Source of the DNA: an uncultured Lachnobacterium sp. | Lineage (GTDB): Bacteria; Bacillota; Clostridia; Lachnospirales; Lachnospiraceae | Length of the DNA stretch: 64,000 nt | Reading direction: 5' to 3' | Assembly: GCA_900546625.1 (NCBI GenBank) | Contig: URDU01000005.1 | Location: 1-64,000, forward strand | Shown: positions 1 through 9,199 of the stretch, piece by piece | Layout: every line of letters starts with the position of its first letter | Position numbering within the stretch: position 1 is the first letter of the stretch | Position numbers and translations under genes: made by a program | Notes under the pieces: model-generated | What the model saw: the letters and a program-made list of their open reading frames with translations, nothing else | What the model was told of the DNA's origin: nothing | Databases searched by the model: none

Positions 1-2
1 TT

Positions 3-74
3 GCTCAGGCAGGTCAGTCTATGCTTGCACAGGCTAATCAGTCTAACCAGGGTGTTCTCTCACTCTTACAGTAA
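3..74 (+). CDS. Flagellin, C-terminal end (partial)
   Basis: The frame is open from the left edge of the window and ends in TAA at 72-74. The 23 visible residues include AGQSMLAQANQSNQGVLSLL, the amphipathic C-terminal helix of bacterial flagellin (D0 domain), which packs inside the flagellar filament. Only this tail is present, so length, start and central domain cannot be judged. A strong hairpin terminator follows 28 bases downstream. The assignment rests on the highly conserved flagellin ending and is firm for so short a piece. Confidence 0.85.
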   Translation, partial: AQAGQSMLAQANQSNQGVLSLLQ

Positions 75-102
75 TCATCTACAATTACATGTTGTACAAT
101 AT

Positions 103-132
103 AAAAAGAGCTCTCGCAAAGAGCTCTTTTTT
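103..132. terminator. Bidirectional terminator after flagellin
   Basis: An 11-base-pair stem (AAAAAGAGCTC against GAGCTCTTTTT) with loop TCGCAAA is followed by T on the plus strand and preceded by A, so it can end the flagellin transcript and also the convergent membrane-protein gene whose stop lies at 153. Confidence 0.85.
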
Positions 133-152
133 ATTGCCTTATAACACTTCTA

Positions 153-731
153 TCATTGAATCACTCCATATGCCTTCTGCCCTTTCACAAAGCTCCTATC
201 CTTCACCGCCAGTACGATCACAAAAATCACATCCAGCGTGAAAAAGAACTGGAATATGCCTGCAAATACAGACAACACCTTTCCTTGCACTCCCTCACTG
301 CATGCCCTTACAATATAGGCAATTGAAAAAGGTGCTGCTCCTAACAGCCCCAGCCATCCAATAACTGATAGCACAATTGCAACAGTCGGGCCTACAAATA
401 TCATGATAACAACCGGTGTAAACATCAAAAGAAGTGCCACTATAATGCAAAACCCACCTACTACATAAAATGGTATTAACGCATATTTGATAATCCTTGT
501 GCAAATTAGCAGCTGTACTCTGCTTATTCTTTTCCCAAGGATAAGCACCACAGCCAGATTAATCAGTCCCAAAGCAATCGGCATTACCATTATCCAGCCC
601 GCATCAAAGCTTTCTGTTTCTTCCTGCATATTGCATATTATCCAAAATAAAACCGGCATCATGTACATTCCAAACACATATATCACAGGAACAACGTAAA
701 TAGCTCGTGATACTTTATTTGATTCATTCAT
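153..731 (-). CDS. Small integral membrane protein of unknown function
   Basis: This 192-residue protein is mostly hydrophobic, with about five membrane-spanning segments (roughly residues 9-33, 45-65, 80-105, 108-135 and 155-178) and short polar loops. I recognise no catalytic or binding motif. The ATG at 731 is supported by GGGAGG nine bases upstream. It is convergent with the flagellin gene and shares its terminator. Function is not assigned. Confidence 0.7.
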   Translation of the reverse strand: MNESNKVSRAIYVVPVIYVFGMYMMPVLFWIICNMQEETESFDAGWIMVMPIALGLINLAVVLILGKRISRVQLLICTRIIKYALIPFYVVGGFCIIVALLLMFTPVVIMIFVGPTVAIVLSVIGWLGLLGAAPFSIAYIVRACSEGVQGKVLSVFAGIFQFFFTLDVIFVIVLAVKDRSFVKGQKAYGVIQ

Positions 732-781
732 TAAAAATAATCCTCCCTTTTATAAACATTCACATTCTAATCATTTAGCGC

Positions 782-2503
782 CTACAGCTTCTCTCCCACT
801 ACCCTGCATCTCTTCCTGCAAAAAGCGATGCCGTAAGCTAAAATATCGCACCTGCCCTCATCTCGGAGAGTCTCATCATATCTCTTCTGCTTTATTTGAG
901 CCATCGCAGCATCGCAAGCTGCGTCAAGCCCCTTAAACTCCTTAGCATACTTTACCTCGATAACAATGCCTAAATCAGGATTCTCAGGCTTTATAAGTAT
1001 ATCACTGAAGCCATCTCCCGACTCACGATTGGACTTGATGAGCCAGTCCGGATTGCTTCCTCTAAGTAATCCAAGAAGCAGGCCATGATAAAAGTTTTCC
1101 TTCATATCATCAGGTGCCTTGGTATCGAGTATGCTTATCATTCGCCCCATCACGATATTGAGCTGCCTTGCAAGAATCGTTTCGTCTTTATCTAGAATCG
1201 CCTTTGATAAAAGCTTCATAGTATCATTGTCATTTGCGACAACCGCCTTGAACCATTCCTGAATCTGAAGTACAAATACCTCACGTACTTCTTTGTTTGG
1301 TATGACAAGCTTGTAAGCGTAGCTTTCGCTATCAGGAAGCTTTACTTCCCCGATTTTTGTAAGGTAGCCTGTGGTAAAAAGCACACTCCATATATTGTCA
1401 ATTGTATTATCAATTTCATCGTATGTCAGGTCCAGACGAATGACTTTCTCAATAGCTTCACCTGCAATCAAACGCTCAATCTCATCCTTTGTCGATGAAT
1501 CAGCCCTATTGATAAGACGCCTCACCAGACTGTTTCCACTGCTGTTTATCCAATATGTCTGAGGCTTTGCATCACTGTCGTCACGCAGATGATCCACATG
1601 ATTAATCACATCCCATGGACAGTAAACATCAGCCTTGCCGAAATGATATCCGTCATACCATTCCTTCACCTCGTCAAAATGCGAATCCATTCCATAATCA
1701 GACAAAAGCTTCTTTACCTCACTATCGGTAAATCCAAACTGTTCATCAAAACGCGAATCAGTAATCGACATTACCTTGAAATTGTTGAGTCCTGTAAATA
1801 TGCTTTCCTTTGATATGCGAAGGCACCCTGTCAGCACCGCAAACTGCAAAAATTCATTAGTCTTTAGCGCCTGCCCGAAAAGACCTCTGATGAGAGAAAC
1901 CATCTCCTTATAATAGCCATTCTGGAAGGCCTTATCGAGCGGTACATCATACTCATCTATGAGAATAACTACCTTTTTTCCATAGTGCTTATACAATAGC
2001 TGTGAAAGAAACTGTAAGGAAGATATGAGCTTTTCCTTGTCAAAAACAAGCCTGCCATTTTTCATAATAGTAAGTCCTTTATATTGTTCCTGTTCAATCT
2101 GTGTCAGCTTATCACTGTCAGCCAGAAAAGACAGACGTGTCACTTCTTTTCCCATAATCCTGACAAAAGCTTCGAAAGCCTCATCGTATGTCAATCCCTC
2201 CACGCTCTTAAGTGAAAGAAAAATGACAGGAAATTTTCCCATATACTCATCACACAGCTCTTTATTACCTGAAATATATAAGCCATCAAATAATGCTTTA
2301 TCTGTGCCAATATCAAAAAAACTCTTAAGCATGCTCATATTAAGAGTTTTTCCAAAACGGCGCGGACGTGTAAAAAGCGTCACCTCACTCCAGTTTAATA
2401 AAAGCTGCTCTATAAGTCTTGTTTTATCCACATAATAAAAATGCGATTCTCGCAATTTCCTAAAATCATCAATTCCAACCGGTAACTTCAAAGTATTTGC
2501 CAT
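782..2503 (-). CDS. AAA-ATPase-like protein with C-terminal PD-(D/E)XK nuclease-like domain
   Basis: About 573 residues. The N-terminal part matches the AAA-ATPase-like family: a P-loop variant RPRRFGKTLNMSML near residue 45 and a Walker B-like VVILIDEYDVP near 180. The C-terminal part has the DUF1703 nuclease-like signature, GFSDILIKP followed by IVIEVKYAKEF, giving an Asp and an E-x-K pair. The family is widespread and multicopy in gut Clostridia and Bacteroidetes; its role is unproven and mobile or defence functions have been suggested. I chose the ATG at 2503 because GGAGG sits just upstream; an in-frame GTG at 2515 overlaps that site. A hairpin copy of a repeat shared with two other loci lies directly upstream. 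Confidence 0.85.
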   Translation of the reverse strand: MANTLKLPVGIDDFRKLRESHFYYVDKTRLIEQLLLNWSEVTLFTRPRRFGKTLNMSMLKSFFDIGTDKALFDGLYISGNKELCDEYMGKFPVIFLSLKSVEGLTYDEAFEAFVRIMGKEVTRLSFLADSDKLTQIEQEQYKGLTIMKNGRLVFDKEKLISSLQFLSQLLYKHYGKKVVILIDEYDVPLDKAFQNGYYKEMVSLIRGLFGQALKTNEFLQFAVLTGCLRISKESIFTGLNNFKVMSITDSRFDEQFGFTDSEVKKLLSDYGMDSHFDEVKEWYDGYHFGKADVYCPWDVINHVDHLRDDSDAKPQTYWINSSGNSLVRRLINRADSSTKDEIERLIAGEAIEKVIRLDLTYDEIDNTIDNIWSVLFTTGYLTKIGEVKLPDSESYAYKLVIPNKEVREVFVLQIQEWFKAVVANDNDTMKLLSKAILDKDETILARQLNIVMGRMISILDTKAPDDMKENFYHGLLLGLLRGSNPDWLIKSNRESGDGFSDILIKPENPDLGIVIEVKYAKEFKGLDAACDAAMAQIKQKRYDETLRDEGRCDILAYGIAFCRKRCRVVGEKL

Positions 2504-2521
2504 AAAAGCCTCCACAAAAAT

Positions 2522-2554
2522 AATCCGCTATACTTAGCTATAGTATAGCGGATT
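2522..2554. repeat. Hairpin repeat, copy A (AATCCGCTATACT arms)
   Basis: Perfect 13-base inverted repeat with a 7-base loop. It lies between the lipoprotein gene (stop at 2588) and the AAA-ATPase-like gene. On the minus strand the stem is followed by ATTATTTTTG, so it may act as a weak terminator for the lipoprotein. The right arm and the next 20 or so bases resemble copies at 4766 and 58299. Confidence 0.75.
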
Positions 2555-2587
2555 AACAGTCAAAATACAATCTAAGATTGTGGTAGC

Positions 2588-2962
2588 TTATTCTGCCTTC
2601 TCAACAGATATTATCTTTCCCTCAAACGGGTCTACCTCTGAAATAGTTCCGGTATATTTTACAGTCACCTTATCTCCGCTTGCTACACTCTCAAGTCCGT
2701 CCGGCTTTTCATCGAAGGTAAAGCTGTATGGTGTATCCTTATCATCTGTCACTACAAACATGAAGTCCTTTATGTCATCGATCGTTCCGGTAAGCTCCTT
2801 CTCTTCCTGTGAGTCCTTATCACCTTCATCCTGAGTCTCAGCCTGCTTTGAATTTTCAGTGCCTGCTGCCTTATCCTGCTTTGTACTGCTCTGTCCGCAG
2901 CCTGCAAGCAAGCTGGCGCAAAGCATAGCTCCTATGACAATTGTAATCAGTTTTTTCTTCAT
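2588..2962 (-). CDS. Secreted lipoprotein of unknown function
   Basis: 124 residues. A type II signal peptide ends in the lipobox LLAGC, with the lipidated Cys at residue 22. An acidic Ser/Gln/Lys-rich linker follows, then about 75 residues of predicted beta structure (from roughly 55) with no motif I recognise. The small domain may be an OB-like fold, but that is a guess. AGAGG precedes the ATG. The protein should be anchored to the outer face of the membrane. Confidence 0.75.
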   Translation of the reverse strand: MKKKLITIVIGAMLCASLLAGCGQSSTKQDKAAGTENSKQAETQDEGDKDSQEEKELTGTIDDIKDFMFVVTDDKDTPYSFTFDEKPDGLESVASGDKVTVKYTGTISEVDPFEGKIISVEKAE

Positions 2963-3078
2963 TATGATATACCTCTTTCTTTATTTATAAGCACTACTAT
3001 GAGCACGTTTCCTAAAGAGTACTCTCCTATCAGCCTAAAGTAAATAGAATACATAAAATATTAAAGAAATCTTACGAA

Positions 3079-4731
3079 TTACTGCTTTTTTGAGCCTCTT
3101 GCGAGTCTTGCAGGATACCATTTTTCAAACCATCCTGTAAAAATGCCCATCAATACAGGCATCAGATTGTTTACGACAATAAGTGCGGTTCCAATACCTG
3201 CCTTTTTCAGCAGAAAGGTCCATACAGCTGTCAACACATATAATATTCCCCACGCTGCCGCAAGGATATAATTCGTTTTCATAAAAAGAAGATTTTTATG
3301 TGCGGCTTCACCACCATAATTGTACTTCACATATGCTGCGCATAGGGGCTCCTTTGTCATACATGAAACCAGCCAGAACAGTCCAAACACCAGGTATCCT
3401 ATATCTGTTGATATGTCACCTGCTCCGGTCAGGCTTGCTATCGCAGAAAGTATGGCAACAGCCACAATTGAGAGCTGATCCCATATTACAAATTTATGTT
3501 TTCTCATAATAAAAGGCATAGCGGCTGCCACCAAAAGAGCAATCACAGCCCCTTTTTCTGTATTGACAGAAACTGCTATCCAAAACGTAATCCATGGTAT
3601 GAGCATTGTCATCATGGAAGGATTTTTCTGCACCTCCATGCCTTGTGATGTTTTTTCTGTTTCTTTGACTGCTGATGTGCTTCCGAAGAATTTATCCCAG
3701 TTTACCATCAAGGAAAAATCACCTGTTACCGTATACATCTGCTTTCCCAATGCCTCTGCGCCACCTATCTCCCCTCGGGAAATCGCTGACCATACTGTAA
3801 AAGGCGTATCTATGCGGGTAGTCGGAGTAAGGCTTTGATCTGTAAGTACCTCACTGCCTTTACCATCAAGCTTTATCTGATATGTATGCTTCAAATCGGT
3901 ATAGCATATCTCAAGCACGCGTTCCTTTCCATCATAGGCATCCTTATTGTATAATGCTGCCATCTGTCTGGTGAAAACAAGGTCATCAGCTTCCTTTTCT
4001 CCTGTTGTCCTGCTGATCCCCCAGCTGGCATCCGCCATCCTTTCAAACACGTCCCTCGGATATAAAAGAGTATGTAGCGCTGCTTCTGTTTTTTCAGATA
4101 TTTTTCCTGTCATGGCATATTCTGCCCCGGCATTTTTTACCGTGGCCAGATATTCGTCTGTCCTTTCTGACAGCTCCTTAACACGAAACAGTTCTCCCTG
4201 TCCGCAAAAAACAGTTGTATAATGCCCTTTTCCCAGGAAATGGTCAAACATCCAAAGTACACTGTCATAATTTCCCTCTGCAGAATAAAAACCGCAGGTA
4301 GAGATCAGCACATGCCTTTTGCCTTCCATGTCATATCTGCAATCATGGCTGCCACTTCCGTATCCGTCCTCCTTTGTGCTCATAAACGGCAGACTCATAG
4401 GAAGCTGCCTGTCAATCACGTTCTTTAGTATTCCCGGCACACTAAAATAATACAGAGGAAACGACCACACAACAATATCCGCTTCAAGCATTTTCCCAAT
4501 AACAGTCTGCATATCGTCATTTATGCAACACACCCCCGGTGTCTTCTGCCAGCATGCAAAGCAGCCCTTACACGCTCCTATATCCATAGAAGCTATATGC
4601 ATTTCATCAATGGTTATAGTGTCTTTTTTGCCCTCATATCCGTCTTTGAAGCCTTCTATAAAGCTGTTTGCAAGCTTTAACGAATTGCTTCGTTTGCCCT
4701 TTGGGCTTCCGTTAATCAGAAGTATGTTCAT
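3079..4731 (-). CDS. Flavodoxin-like NADPH-dependent FMN reductase fused to an SCP2-like domain and membrane segments
   Basis: 550 residues in three parts. Residues 1-200 are a flavodoxin-fold reductase of the iron-sulfur-flavoprotein type: the FMN phosphate loop NGSPKGKRSNS near the N-terminus and a cysteine cluster CKGCFACWQKTPGVCC that could hold an Fe-S centre. Residues about 255-350 look like a sterol-carrier (SCP2-like) domain, with DTPFTVWSAISRGE and TGDFSLMVNWDKFF. From about 370 to the end there are four to six membrane segments. AGGAGG lies nine bases before the ATG. The three-part architecture is unusual; substrate and partners are unknown. Confidence 0.75.
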   Translation of the reverse strand: MNILLINGSPKGKRSNSLKLANSFIEGFKDGYEGKKDTITIDEMHIASMDIGACKGCFACWQKTPGVCCINDDMQTVIGKMLEADIVVWSFPLYYFSVPGILKNVIDRQLPMSLPFMSTKEDGYGSGSHDCRYDMEGKRHVLISTCGFYSAEGNYDSVLWMFDHFLGKGHYTTVFCGQGELFRVKELSERTDEYLATVKNAGAEYAMTGKISEKTEAALHTLLYPRDVFERMADASWGISRTTGEKEADDLVFTRQMAALYNKDAYDGKERVLEICYTDLKHTYQIKLDGKGSEVLTDQSLTPTTRIDTPFTVWSAISRGEIGGAEALGKQMYTVTGDFSLMVNWDKFFGSTSAVKETEKTSQGMEVQKNPSMMTMLIPWITFWIAVSVNTEKGAVIALLVAAAMPFIMRKHKFVIWDQLSIVAVAILSAIASLTGAGDISTDIGYLVFGLFWLVSCMTKEPLCAAYVKYNYGGEAAHKNLLFMKTNYILAAAWGILYVLTAVWTFLLKKAGIGTALIVVNNLMPVLMGIFTGWFEKWYPARLARGSKKQ

Positions 4732-4765
4732 GCTTTATGCCCTCCTGTAAGTATATAGTTAATTT

Positions 4766-4779
4766 TAGTATAGCGGATT
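4766..4779. repeat. Half copy of the TAGTATAGCGGATT repeat, copy B
   Basis: Only the right arm is present here, followed by GACAGGCAAAACACAATT, which resembles the flank of copy A (AACAGTCAAAATACAATC). There is no left arm, so no hairpin forms. It lies just upstream of the flavoprotein gene. Confidence 0.6.
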
Positions 4780-4864
4780 GACAGGCAAAACACAATTAAA
4801 GTTTAGACTCAGAAACAATACCATAATTATACATTCAAAATACATTCAAATTCTTAAATATGCC

Positions 4865-4893
4865 TTGTAATTAAAGTACTAGCATAGTAGAAT
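4865..4893 (+). promoter_or_regulatory. Probable sigma-A promoter of the PilZ chemotaxis receptor gene
   Basis: TTGTAA and TAGAAT are separated by 17 bases. They lie 33 bases upstream of the start codon, with CAGGAGA as ribosome site. No sigma-28-type motility promoter was seen. Confidence 0.5.
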
Positions 4894-4926
4894 ATACCTA
4901 TATTATTACGAATCAGGAGAATTCAT

Positions 4927-7005
4927 ATGGGTTACGATGAAAAAATTTTTAAAGCAAAGGCGAATATCAAGGCGCGCAGATTATGGCTTGTTTTTGCTAT
5001 TCTGCTGACCGCAAATTATGGTACCGACACAGCAAATGGCGCTTATTCTGTCAGTAATTATATCATTTTTGTTATTTTATGCTGGCTACCTTTCGTGTGT
5101 GGTGACATACTTCTAAAAAGGAAGGGGAAGGATAATGATCATTACAGGCTTGCATTTGTCATCGGATATGGTATTTTTTACGTATTTCTTTTGTGTACGA
5201 CAACCTCACCGATTGCATTCACCTACATACTTCCGATAATCAGCCTTATTGTTATTTTTAAGGATGAAAAATTCATGATTTACTGCGCTGTTGCAAATAT
5301 GCTAAGCCTTATTGCAAGTATTGCATTTCACATATTAGTACTAGGTCAGAACACTGCTGTAGACCACAAAAACTATCAGCTTCAGATAGCATGTCTTTTG
5401 CTTTGCTACATAGGCTATATCATGTCGGTGCGCCACCTGACTGAATCCGATGCCGCACTTACCGAGAGCATAAAGTCTGATTTCGACCGTGTTGTCACGA
5501 CAGTTGAGCAGGTTAAAACCGCTAGCAACACTATAATGGATGGTATAACAGTGGTCCGAGAGCTTGCTTCTGAAAACAAGCATGGCTCCGATGTTGTCGT
5601 TGATGGAATGAATGAGCTCACCGGAAACAATGAGCAGCTTCAGAACCACACTGCTTCTTCACAGGAAATGACTACCGATATAAGCGCGCAGGTCGAGAAT
5701 GTGGCAGCTATGATAAACGATATGGTTTCCCTGACAACCGAATCCGGCAAGCATGCCCAGGTAAGCTCTGAGGATCTTGAAGGTCTTGCCCAGACGGCAA
5801 AAACTATGTCGGAGCTTTCTACAGAGGTTGAAAACATCCTGACTACATTCAGAGATGAATTTGAGATGGTTAAAAACGAAACCGGAACAATTGATAATAT
5901 TTCAAACCAGACAAATCTCCTTGCTCTAAACGCTTCTATCGAGGCTGCGCGTGCGGGCGAAGCAGGTAAGGGCTTTGCTGTTGTTGCTGAACAGATCCGC
6001 ACTCTAAGCACTGAGACGAGAAATTCATCCGGTCAGATCAGTGAGGCGCTCTCACGTCTTGACGAAATTTCCGGAAGGATGACCTCATCCATTGAAGAAA
6101 CACTCCGCCTCATCCAGCTTACCCTTGAGAAGGTAATGCAGACCGGTGAAAATGTAGAAAAGATCACAAAGGATTCCAATAAGCTCGGAAGCCATATCCG
6201 TGAAATCGACACTGCAATGCAGGAGGTTGAAGCATCTAACCAGCAGCTTGTCGACAATATGGAAAAGGTATCTGACATCGTAGAAACCATGACCTCATGT
6301 ATCGGTGCTTCTGATGCGATAAGCCGCAAGATGCTCAGTAAATATGACGAAAGTGCAACGAATATCAATAATATCGAGACCGTTATCCAGTCTCTCATGC
6401 ACGAGCTCGGAGTCGGTGGATTCATGGGACTTGATGATATCCGCCCGGGAATGAAGGCCAAGGTCATTTTAACAGATGTACAGACCGGCAACGAGTTCCA
6501 CTGCGAGGTAAAGGCAGTTTACGAAAATGCTCTTAAGTTTATATCAGGCGGCTTAGCTATAGAGTCATCCAGACCTTGCAATCTGTATGTCACGGTTGGC
6601 AATGTAATGTACTGCTGGAAGGATCTCACAATCACAGATGACCTTGTCGTAGCGGTCAATACACAGCCGGAAATTTTAAACCGCAGGAAATATCCTCGCA
6701 TAGATTTATCAAACAATTGCACTATAAAGCTCAAAGGAACTGATACCACATTCAAGGGCACACTTGACAATATAAGTGCAAACGGATTTGCATTTTTGAC
6801 AAAGGAGCCTTATTTCGTGGATCATAAAGGAGCAAAGATTACTATTTCAATAGAAGACTTTGCTCTTGCTGACCACTCAGTATTGGATGGATATGTAATC
6901 CGCTGCTCTAACAATGACGGAACATATATAGTCGGCTGCCAGATGCCTGAAGATAATTATTATATCCAGACATATGTCGATGAACAGCTTCGTGCTCACT
7001 CATAA
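4927..7005 (+). CDS. Methyl-accepting chemotaxis protein with C-terminal PilZ domain
   Basis: 692 residues. The N-terminal 165 residues carry about six membrane segments and no large extracellular sensor. A long coiled-coil signalling domain follows (about 185-490); its hairpin tip contains [19 protein letters not shown], the contact site for CheA and CheW. The last 200 residues form a YcgR-like unit with a PilZ domain: RRKYPRIDL (the arginine-containing c-di-GMP site) and [10 protein letters not shown] (matching D/N-x-S-x-x-G). The receptor could therefore adjust chemotaxis in response to c-di-GMP. It converges with a diguanylate cyclase gene 70 bases away. The direct link is inference; both domain calls are secure. 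Confidence 0.93.
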   Translation: MGYDEKIFKAKANIKARRLWLVFAILLTANYGTDTANGAYSVSNYIIFVILCWLPFVCGDILLKRKGKDNDHYRLAFVIGYGIFYVFLLCTTTSPIAFTYILPIISLIVIFKDEKFMIYCAVANMLSLIASIAFHILVLGQNTAVDHKNYQLQIACLLLCYIGYIMSVRHLTESDAALTESIKSDFDRVVTTVEQVKTASNTIMDGITVVRELASENKHGSDVVVDGMNELTGNNEQLQNHTASSQEMTTDISAQVENVAAMINDMVSLTTESGKHAQVSSEDLEGLAQTAKTMSELSTEVENILTTFRDEFEMVKNETGTIDNISNQTNLLALNASIEAARAGEAGKGFAVVAEQIRTLSTETRNSSGQISEALSRLDEISGRMTSSIEETLRLIQLTLEKVMQTGENVEKITKDSNKLGSHIREIDTAMQEVEASNQQLVDNMEKVSDIVETMTSCIGASDAISRKMLSKYDESATNINNIETVIQSLMHELGVGGFMGLDDIRPGMKAKVILTDVQTGNEFHCEVKAVYENALKFISGGLAIESSRPCNLYVTVGNVMYCWKDLTITDDLVVAVNTQPEILNRRKYPRIDLSNNCTIKLKGTDTTFKGTLDNISANGFAFLTKEPYFVDHKGAKITISIEDFALADHSVLDGYVIRCSNNDGTYIVGCQMPEDNYYIQTYVDEQLRAHS

Positions 7006-7009
7006 AAAT

Positions 7010-7051
7010 AAAAGCTATGAAAGCCTTTAACCGGGCTCTCATAGCTTTTTT
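7010..7051. terminator. Bidirectional terminator between receptor and cyclase genes
   Basis: AAAAGCTATGA and TCATAGCTTTT pair perfectly and are followed by T on the plus strand. The convergent cyclase gene ends at 7074, so both transcripts can stop here. Confidence 0.85.
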
Positions 7052-7073
7052 ATTGATAATCTTCTATATCCTA

Positions 7074-8939
7074 TTATCTTCTATCTGCATGATGTTTTTC
7101 CTTCTCTGCATACATTCTACTGTCTGCTATCTTTAGCAGGCTCTCAACCGTGTCAGCATCGGACGGATAAAGTGCATATCCACAGCTTACTCCGATTTTT
7201 ATTTTATGACCATGTATGTTATAAGGGCTATTTATGACTTTTTCAAGCCTATCTATGCTCTCCAGACATTTTTCTTCATCTACATCACCATCTAATATGC
7301 ATGCAAACTCATCGCCGCCAATACGGAATGCATAATCAGTTGTTCGTATGCTGTTTATAATGCGCTTTCCTACGTTGCGAAGCACCTCATCGCCAACCGG
7401 ATGACCATATATATCATTGACCGGCTTGAAAAAATCCAGATCCATAAAAATCAGGGCAAATGCTTTTCCCCTCTGAGCCCTCATATTCATAATGGTATCA
7501 AAATATCTCTTATTGTAGAGCTCGGTAAGCATATCCGTATTTGCCAGATCAGCCATCCTATGCATTTCGCCTATATTCTGTGAGACAAGCAGATACTGTG
7601 TCAGTCTGCCATCCTCCCATCTGGCCGGAATGATTGTCATTGAAAGAAAAAGCTTGCTGTTCTTCTCTGCACATTCAAATTTGAAAAAATCATGCTCATT
7701 TTTGATTTTTCCATAAATATTTTCAAGAGAAAGAAGCTCTGAGATATCTTTATTCTCCTCCTCTGAAATCAGTGTATACCTGTTCGATATTGCTTCCACA
7801 AGGTCTCTGTAGCTGCCACGCTCAGGATAAAGCCTGCGTGCCAGTCTCTCATGATATTCGTACGTATCATTTTCGATATCGCACAATGCGTATCTGTCCA
7901 CTATCCTTGCCAGGCTGTTCAACAGCATATCAGAGATTTCCTTTTCATGAGATACTGCCATGACAGTGAGCTTCTCCTTCTGAAGCTCCAGCCTGGTATT
8001 CTTCAATACATACATAAAAATAAGCAGAATTACACAGATGAACATTATGCCTATAAGTAAAATTGTGCTGTACTGCACCTGAAACATGAACGAGCTGACA
8101 GCCTTTGCTTCAACGATACCGACTATAGACCAGTCCTTTATGCCGGTAGGCTGATATGTCATATAATAATCCTTTTTATTGTATGTAAAGGAAAAGCAAC
8201 CATCACTGCCATCAGCTATTTTGTTTTTTACATCTTTAAAATCATCTGTATCGTAATCTGTTGCGTTATCACCTATGAAATCAATCAGATTATCAACCAT
8301 ATCATCAATCTCTGTCTTCGGTTCGATTGAGAGTATGACATTGCCTGCAAAATCAACGATATAACAATCACTTTGGTCTTTATAGGCCTCGTCTCCGAGC
8401 ATCCTTTCCACGTCTGTATTGTCATAGCTCACAGCAAGCCCGGTATAGGTAATTCCATCCACAGTAATCCCATCAGATGGAAATGCGAAAAGCACCTTTC
8501 TGACACCCTTTGTTGATATATAGCTCGATATCACAGGCTCATTTGCCTTAAAAAGCTCATTGAATGCATCTTTTGCATTGTCAGTCACTCCGCTTCTGCC
8601 CTCTATGGTGATAAACTGATTCTGCTCATTAAACAGATAAAAATCACTGTAATGCCAGGTCCCTTTTTCCCTGACAAAATCATTCCACTGCAGACCACTG
8701 TCGCTATTTAGTACCTTGGTCAAATAAACATTCCAGTCCGATAGCACATTCCAGTTGCGTTGCGCAAACATGTTGAAGGTCCGGTTCACCTGACTGTATG
8801 AGGCTTTGATATTTGATGTGCCCTCATTATATATCTGACGGCTCATATATACATTGTAGCTATGAATACTGAATATTATGATACCTAGCAGTGCACAGGT
8901 TATCACAATTGTACGGATGTTCTTCTTTTTTATAATCAT
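7074..8939 (-). CDS. Membrane diguanylate cyclase with extracellular sensor (GGDEF)
   Basis: 621 residues. A membrane segment at about 9-27, an extracellular region to about 285 that looks like a double Cache sensor, and a second membrane segment at about 288-312. A cytoplasmic PAS-like region follows (about 350-460), then a GGDEF domain. RIGGDEF places GGDEF at 541-545, and RTTD at 532-535 fits the inhibitory c-di-GMP site (RxxD), so the enzyme should make c-di-GMP from GTP with product inhibition. The partner receptor gene at 4927 carries a PilZ c-di-GMP-binding domain. Paired 21-base-spaced repeats upstream (9064-9095) suggest control by a LytTR-type activator. Confidence 0.92.
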   Translation of the reverse strand: MIIKKKNIRTIVITCALLGIIIFSIHSYNVYMSRQIYNEGTSNIKASYSQVNRTFNMFAQRNWNVLSDWNVYLTKVLNSDSGLQWNDFVREKGTWHYSDFYLFNEQNQFITIEGRSGVTDNAKDAFNELFKANEPVISSYISTKGVRKVLFAFPSDGITVDGITYTGLAVSYDNTDVERMLGDEAYKDQSDCYIVDFAGNVILSIEPKTEIDDMVDNLIDFIGDNATDYDTDDFKDVKNKIADGSDGCFSFTYNKKDYYMTYQPTGIKDWSIVGIVEAKAVSSFMFQVQYSTILLIGIMFICVILLIFMYVLKNTRLELQKEKLTVMAVSHEKEISDMLLNSLARIVDRYALCDIENDTYEYHERLARRLYPERGSYRDLVEAISNRYTLISEEENKDISELLSLENIYGKIKNEHDFFKFECAEKNSKLFLSMTIIPARWEDGRLTQYLLVSQNIGEMHRMADLANTDMLTELYNKRYFDTIMNMRAQRGKAFALIFMDLDFFKPVNDIYGHPVGDEVLRNVGKRIINSIRTTDYAFRIGGDEFACILDGDVDEEKCLESIDRLEKVINSPYNIHGHKIKIGVSCGYALYPSDADTVESLLKIADSRMYAEKEKHHADRR

Positions 8940-9027
8940 AAATGCGCTCTCTCCATACCTTAGTACTTACATCATATCTGTGCTTCGTTATCTATTCAAA
9001 TCACATATACTTGTACTTCTAGTACTA

Positions 9028-9095
9028 ATTATACAACATATAGTGTCTACAATCTATACTTTTGGCGCGAAATGTCGTTTTCAGGGTGCGAAATG
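9028..9095 (-). promoter_or_regulatory. Candidate LytTR-type operator and -10 box of the cyclase gene
   Basis: Two 11-base direct repeats, GGCGCGAAATG (9064-9074) and GGTGCGAAATG (9085-9095), start exactly 21 bases apart, the spacing typical of LytTR-domain regulators. On the minus strand they precede a good -10 box, TATAAT (9028-9033). The matching -35 position reads TAGATT, a poor match, as expected for an activator-dependent promoter. The regulator is not identified; the LytTR assignment rests on spacing and layout. Confidence 0.5.
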
Positions 9096-9118
9096 CATGT
9101 TGTAAGTCAAAAACGTGC

Positions 9119-9145
9119 AAAAGAGCCCTTACGGACTCTTTTTAC
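9119..9145 (-). terminator. Terminator of the NCS1 transporter gene
   Basis: On the minus strand AAAAGAGTCC and GGGCTCTTTT form a stem with one mismatch around a GTAA loop. The second arm ends in TTTT. It lies 55 bases after the transporter stop codon. Confidence 0.7.
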
Positions 9146-9199
9146 TTTGTATAGCATTCCTTTTCAAAACTATTTTACATAATTTGGTAAAATAAAATT

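Noticed and set aside
782..2503. Insertion sequence or transposase
   Set aside because: The protein has ATPase and PD-(D/E)XK features but no transposase domain, and no target-site duplication flanks it.
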